DNA of 7,408 nucleotides from Planctomycetaceae bacterium UBA4732. Its GTDB lineage: Bacteria > Planctomycetota > Planctomycetia > Gemmatales > Gemmataceae. The notes under the pieces were generated by a model. The model had not been told where the DNA came from. It worked only from the letters and a program-made list of their open reading frames with translations, and ran no database searches. This document shows positions 5,655 through 7,408 of this stretch, piece by piece. Position numbers and translations under genes: made by a program. The stretch covers positions 104,051 through 111,458 of the forward strand of contig DHJA01000093.1 of assembly GCA_002404095.1 (NCBI GenBank). Reading direction: 5' to 3'. How positions within the stretch are numbered: the first letter of the stretch is position 1; each line of letters opens with the position of its first letter.

Positions 5655-6407
5655 TTATTTTTGATAGCTATCGATTTGATCGATCCCCGCGCGCATTGCC
5701 GTCAGACCGTGATCGCCGGCCGCGCTTAATTCAATGCGATGAATCGCCCCCGCTTGCTCTCGGCTGGGTACGCCGCAGCTAAAACGCCAGGCGCCCTGTT
5801 CGTCTGGCCCTTCAAGCGCTTGAAACAACACTTTGCGCTGCGCCAGCTTGTCCTGCAAGTCCGCATACGAATCGCGGGATGCGGGCGGCGTGGAGAATCC
5901 AGCCGCTCCGACGGCGCCGGTGGTCGGCGGCGCGATGACCGCAATTGGGTGCGTTGGCGAGTCGCTAATTGTCTCTGGACCTTTGAGCGTCGCGCCGGCG
6001 GACGGGGGCGCACTGTGCCACGGATCGCCGCCGTCATGCGGCGCGGAAGTTAACACGGATGACGGCTGAGGCGGGCCGGAGACAGGAGGAGGCGACGGCC
6101 CGATACGAAGGGGGCTGGCGTCCGGCGAGGCGCCGCCCGCGGCGAGCGCCGCCGGACTCGTCGGTCCGGACGACGGCGGCAACGGCGGCGGTCCCACCAG
6201 GGGCTTAGGTGCGGCGACGGCGACCGCGGCGGTAGAGGCGGCGGCTGGACCATTGCGCGGCAGCGGAGCGCCACCGAGTAGAGGGTCGTTGTTGGCAGCC
6301 CGTTCCGGGGCGCAGCCCGCCAGAATTATCCCAAGCGCGAACAAGCCGAGGCGGCGCGGCAAGAGACGCAACGCTCCTGCCCTCGTAGAACTGCGACCTC
6401 GACGCAT
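5655..6407 (-). CDS. Pro/Ala-rich lipoprotein of unknown function
   Basis: This 250-residue predicted lipoprotein has a basic start (MRRGRSSTR), a hydrophobic segment and the lipobox LAGC, with Cys32 as the lipidated residue, so it is likely anchored in a membrane of the envelope. Residues 33 to about 178 form a low-complexity linker rich in Pro, Ala, Gly and Ser. From about 180 a compact C-terminal domain follows (SYADLQDKLAQRKVLFQALE, then WRFSCGVP, then GDHGLTAMRAGIDQID), which looks folded. I do not recognise the family. The frame continues upstream to a TTG at 6518, but that extension translates the 7-bp repeat. The ATG at 6407 has GAGGG 6 nt upstream and gives a normal signal peptide; an ATG at 6422 is the alternative. 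It is divergent from the dehydrogenase gene. The palindromic element separates it from the MBOAT operon, so cotranscription is doubtful. Confidence 0.75.
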   Translation of the reverse strand: MRRGRSSTRAGALRLLPRRLGLFALGIILAGCAPERAANNDPLLGGAPLPRNGPAAASTAAVAVAAPKPLVGPPPLPPSSGPTSPAALAAGGASPDASPLRIGPSPPPVSGPPQPSSVLTSAPHDGGDPWHSAPPSAGATLKGPETISDSPTHPIAVIAPPTTGAVGAAGFSTPPASRDSYADLQDKLAQRKVLFQALEGPDEQGAWRFSCGVPSREQAGAIHRIELSAAGDHGLTAMRAGIDQIDSYQK

Positions 6408-6433
6408 GACGCACCCTCGCATCCTTGCTTCAA

Positions 6434-6461
6434 TAGTCCGTAGTCCATAGTCAGTAGTCAG
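6434..6461. repeat. Four-copy 7-bp tandem repeat (TAGTCNN)
   Basis: Adjacent units are TAGTCCG, TAGTCCA, TAGTCAG and TAGTCAG, followed by a degenerate TACGGAC. They lie in the 110-bp region between the divergent starts at 6407 and 6518, so they may overlap promoter or operator sequence of either gene. I saw no convincing -35/-10 pair. Repeats of this form are, from memory, frequent between planctomycete genes, which would argue for a dispersed repeat rather than a local operator. Confidence 0.85.
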
Positions 6462-6517
6462 TACGGACGCCGGATTACTCGCAACGAGGCAGATAACGTA
6501 CCCCCGAGGATCGTGCA

Positions 6518-7408
6518 ATGGCAGTTCCCCGCATCGCCGTGATCGGCGGCGACGGCATCGGACCCGAAGTCATCGACCAGGCCGTCCGCGTCGCCAGCGC
6601 CGCCCTACGGCACGACAACGCCGCGGTCGAATGGAATAAGCTCCCCTGGAGCGGCGCCTACTACCAGCAGACCGGGCGTATCATGCCGGCTGACGGATGG
6701 GAAGTCCTGCGGCGCCATGACGCCGTGCTGCTCGGCGCCATCGGTCATCCCGACGTGCCGGACCACATCACTTTGCATGGGCTGCTGCTGCCCATGCGGC
6801 GCCTGTTTGACCAATACGTCAACCTTCGTCCCGCTTACCTGTTCGAGGGCGTACCAAGCCCGCTATGCGACCGCGACGCCAAGACCGGCGACCTGCGGGC
6901 CAAGCCGGCCGGCGCCATCGACATGCTGGTTTATCGGGAGAATACGGAGGGCGAATATGCGCCCGTAGGCGGCCGGCTCTATCAGGGTACGCCGAACGAA
7001 GTGGCCATCCAGACCAACGTTTTTACGCGCCGCGGCTGCGAGCGCATTATGCGGGCGGCCTTCGAGGGGGCGCGGAAACGGCGCCGTAAGAAACTCACGT
7101 CGATCACCAAGTCAAACGCCCAGCAGTTCGGCATGGTCCTCTGGGACGAAGTGTTCGAGGCCGTAAAGAAAGACTATCCCGATGTGGAAACGGGCAAACT
7201 ATTAGTGGACGCGGCCGCGATGGACTTCGTGCGCAAGCCGGAGGCGTTCGACGTGGTGGTGGCCAGCAACCTGTTCGGCGACATCCTGACGGATTTGAGC
7301 GCGATCATCACCGGCAGCATGGGCCTGGCGGCCAGCGCCAACATCAATCCGGAGCGGGAATATCCGAGTATGTTCGAGCCGGTTCACGGCTCCGCCCCGG
7401 ACATCGCC
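6518..7408 (+). CDS. Tartrate/D-malate dehydrogenase-type decarboxylating dehydrogenase, partial
   Basis: This is an NAD(P)-dependent beta-decarboxylating dehydrogenase of the isocitrate/isopropylmalate family, open to the right edge with 297 residues visible of a usual 350-360. Motifs are GGDGIGPEV (10-18), Arg94, FDQYVNLRP (97-105), YRENTEGEY (139-147) with catalytic Tyr147, TKSN (197-200) with catalytic Lys198, Asp231, and SNLFGDILTDL (250-260) with metal-binding Asp255 and Asp259. FEPVHGSAPDIA, a cofactor-binding stretch, lies at the cut end. GHPDVPDHITLHGLLL after LLGAI matches tartrate/D-malate dehydrogenases (E. coli DmlA type) rather than isopropylmalate dehydrogenase. Compared with the recalled DmlA sequence, a few extra residues lie near 117-130. 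The exact substrate (D-malate, tartrate or a 3-isopropylmalate-like acid) cannot be set from sequence alone. The ATG at 6518 has GAGGA 7 nt upstream. Reduced cofactor and CO2 would be products in the cytoplasm. Confidence 0.9.
   Translation, partial: MAVPRIAVIGGDGIGPEVIDQAVRVASAALRHDNAAVEWNKLPWSGAYYQQTGRIMPADGWEVLRRHDAVLLGAIGHPDVPDHITLHGLLLPMRRLFDQYVNLRPAYLFEGVPSPLCDRDAKTGDLRAKPAGAIDMLVYRENTEGEYAPVGGRLYQGTPNEVAIQTNVFTRRGCERIMRAAFEGARKRRRKKLTSITKSNAQQFGMVLWDEVFEAVKKDYPDVETGKLLVDAAAMDFVRKPEAFDVVVASNLFGDILTDLSAIITGSMGLAASANINPEREYPSMFEPVHGSAPDIA

Noticed and set aside
6408..6518. N-terminal extension of the lipoprotein to a TTG at 6518
   Set aside because: The extension translates the 7-bp repeat, lacks a good ribosome site and would bury the signal peptide 37 residues inside the protein.
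6605..6814. Small minus-strand frame of 69 codons in the dehydrogenase gene
   Set aside because: It is antisense to conserved dehydrogenase codons and has no ribosome site or family resemblance that I can see.

Overview
The window is GC-rich bacterial DNA with five complete protein genes on the minus strand and one gene, cut by the right edge, on the plus strand. The gene content, a short-period tandem repeat next to several genes, a cluster of GC-rich perfect hairpins, and SGNH proteins with an MPE..FRSWY motif suggest a planctomycete, perhaps of the Pirellulales. That placement is inference from recalled patterns, since no rRNA or marker gene is present.

Layout, following minus-strand transcription from right to left: a Pro/Ala-rich lipoprotein of unknown function (6407-5655); a 170-bp spacer with a composite palindrome and what looks like the last codons of a lost acyltransferase gene (5488-5654); SGNH-like protein 1 (5487-4345); an MBOAT O-acyltransferase of the AlgI type (4272-2644); SGNH-like protein 2 (2625-1486), a paralogue of the first; and an AtuA/DUF1446 family protein (1401-31). 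The gene spacings (72, 18 and 84 bp) fit one operon from SGNH 1 to AtuA. On the plus strand a decarboxylating dehydrogenase of the tartrate/D-malate type starts at 6518, divergent from the lipoprotein, and runs off the window.

The central trio is best read as a surface-polymer O-acylation module. The multi-membrane MBOAT protein would carry acyl groups across the inner membrane, and two membrane-anchored SGNH-fold proteins would act on the outside, as AlgI works with AlgJ and AlgX in alginate acetylation. The polymer is unknown. The sequence also shows how the trio probably arose. Upstream of SGNH 1, at exactly the same 18-bp spacing as between MBOAT and SGNH 2, lies a short in-frame FQF-stop matching the MBOAT C-terminus. 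This points to tandem duplication of an MBOAT-SGNH pair followed by loss of one MBOAT copy. It also fixes the start of SGNH 1 at a TTG codon.

Three repeat classes stand out: a 9-bp tandem repeat that supplies the stop codon of the AtuA gene, a roughly 110-bp hairpin cluster before SGNH 1, and a 7-bp tandem repeat in the divergent promoter region. No tRNA, rRNA, CRISPR array, insertion sequence or transposase was seen. No stretch over 300 bp lacks a gene.
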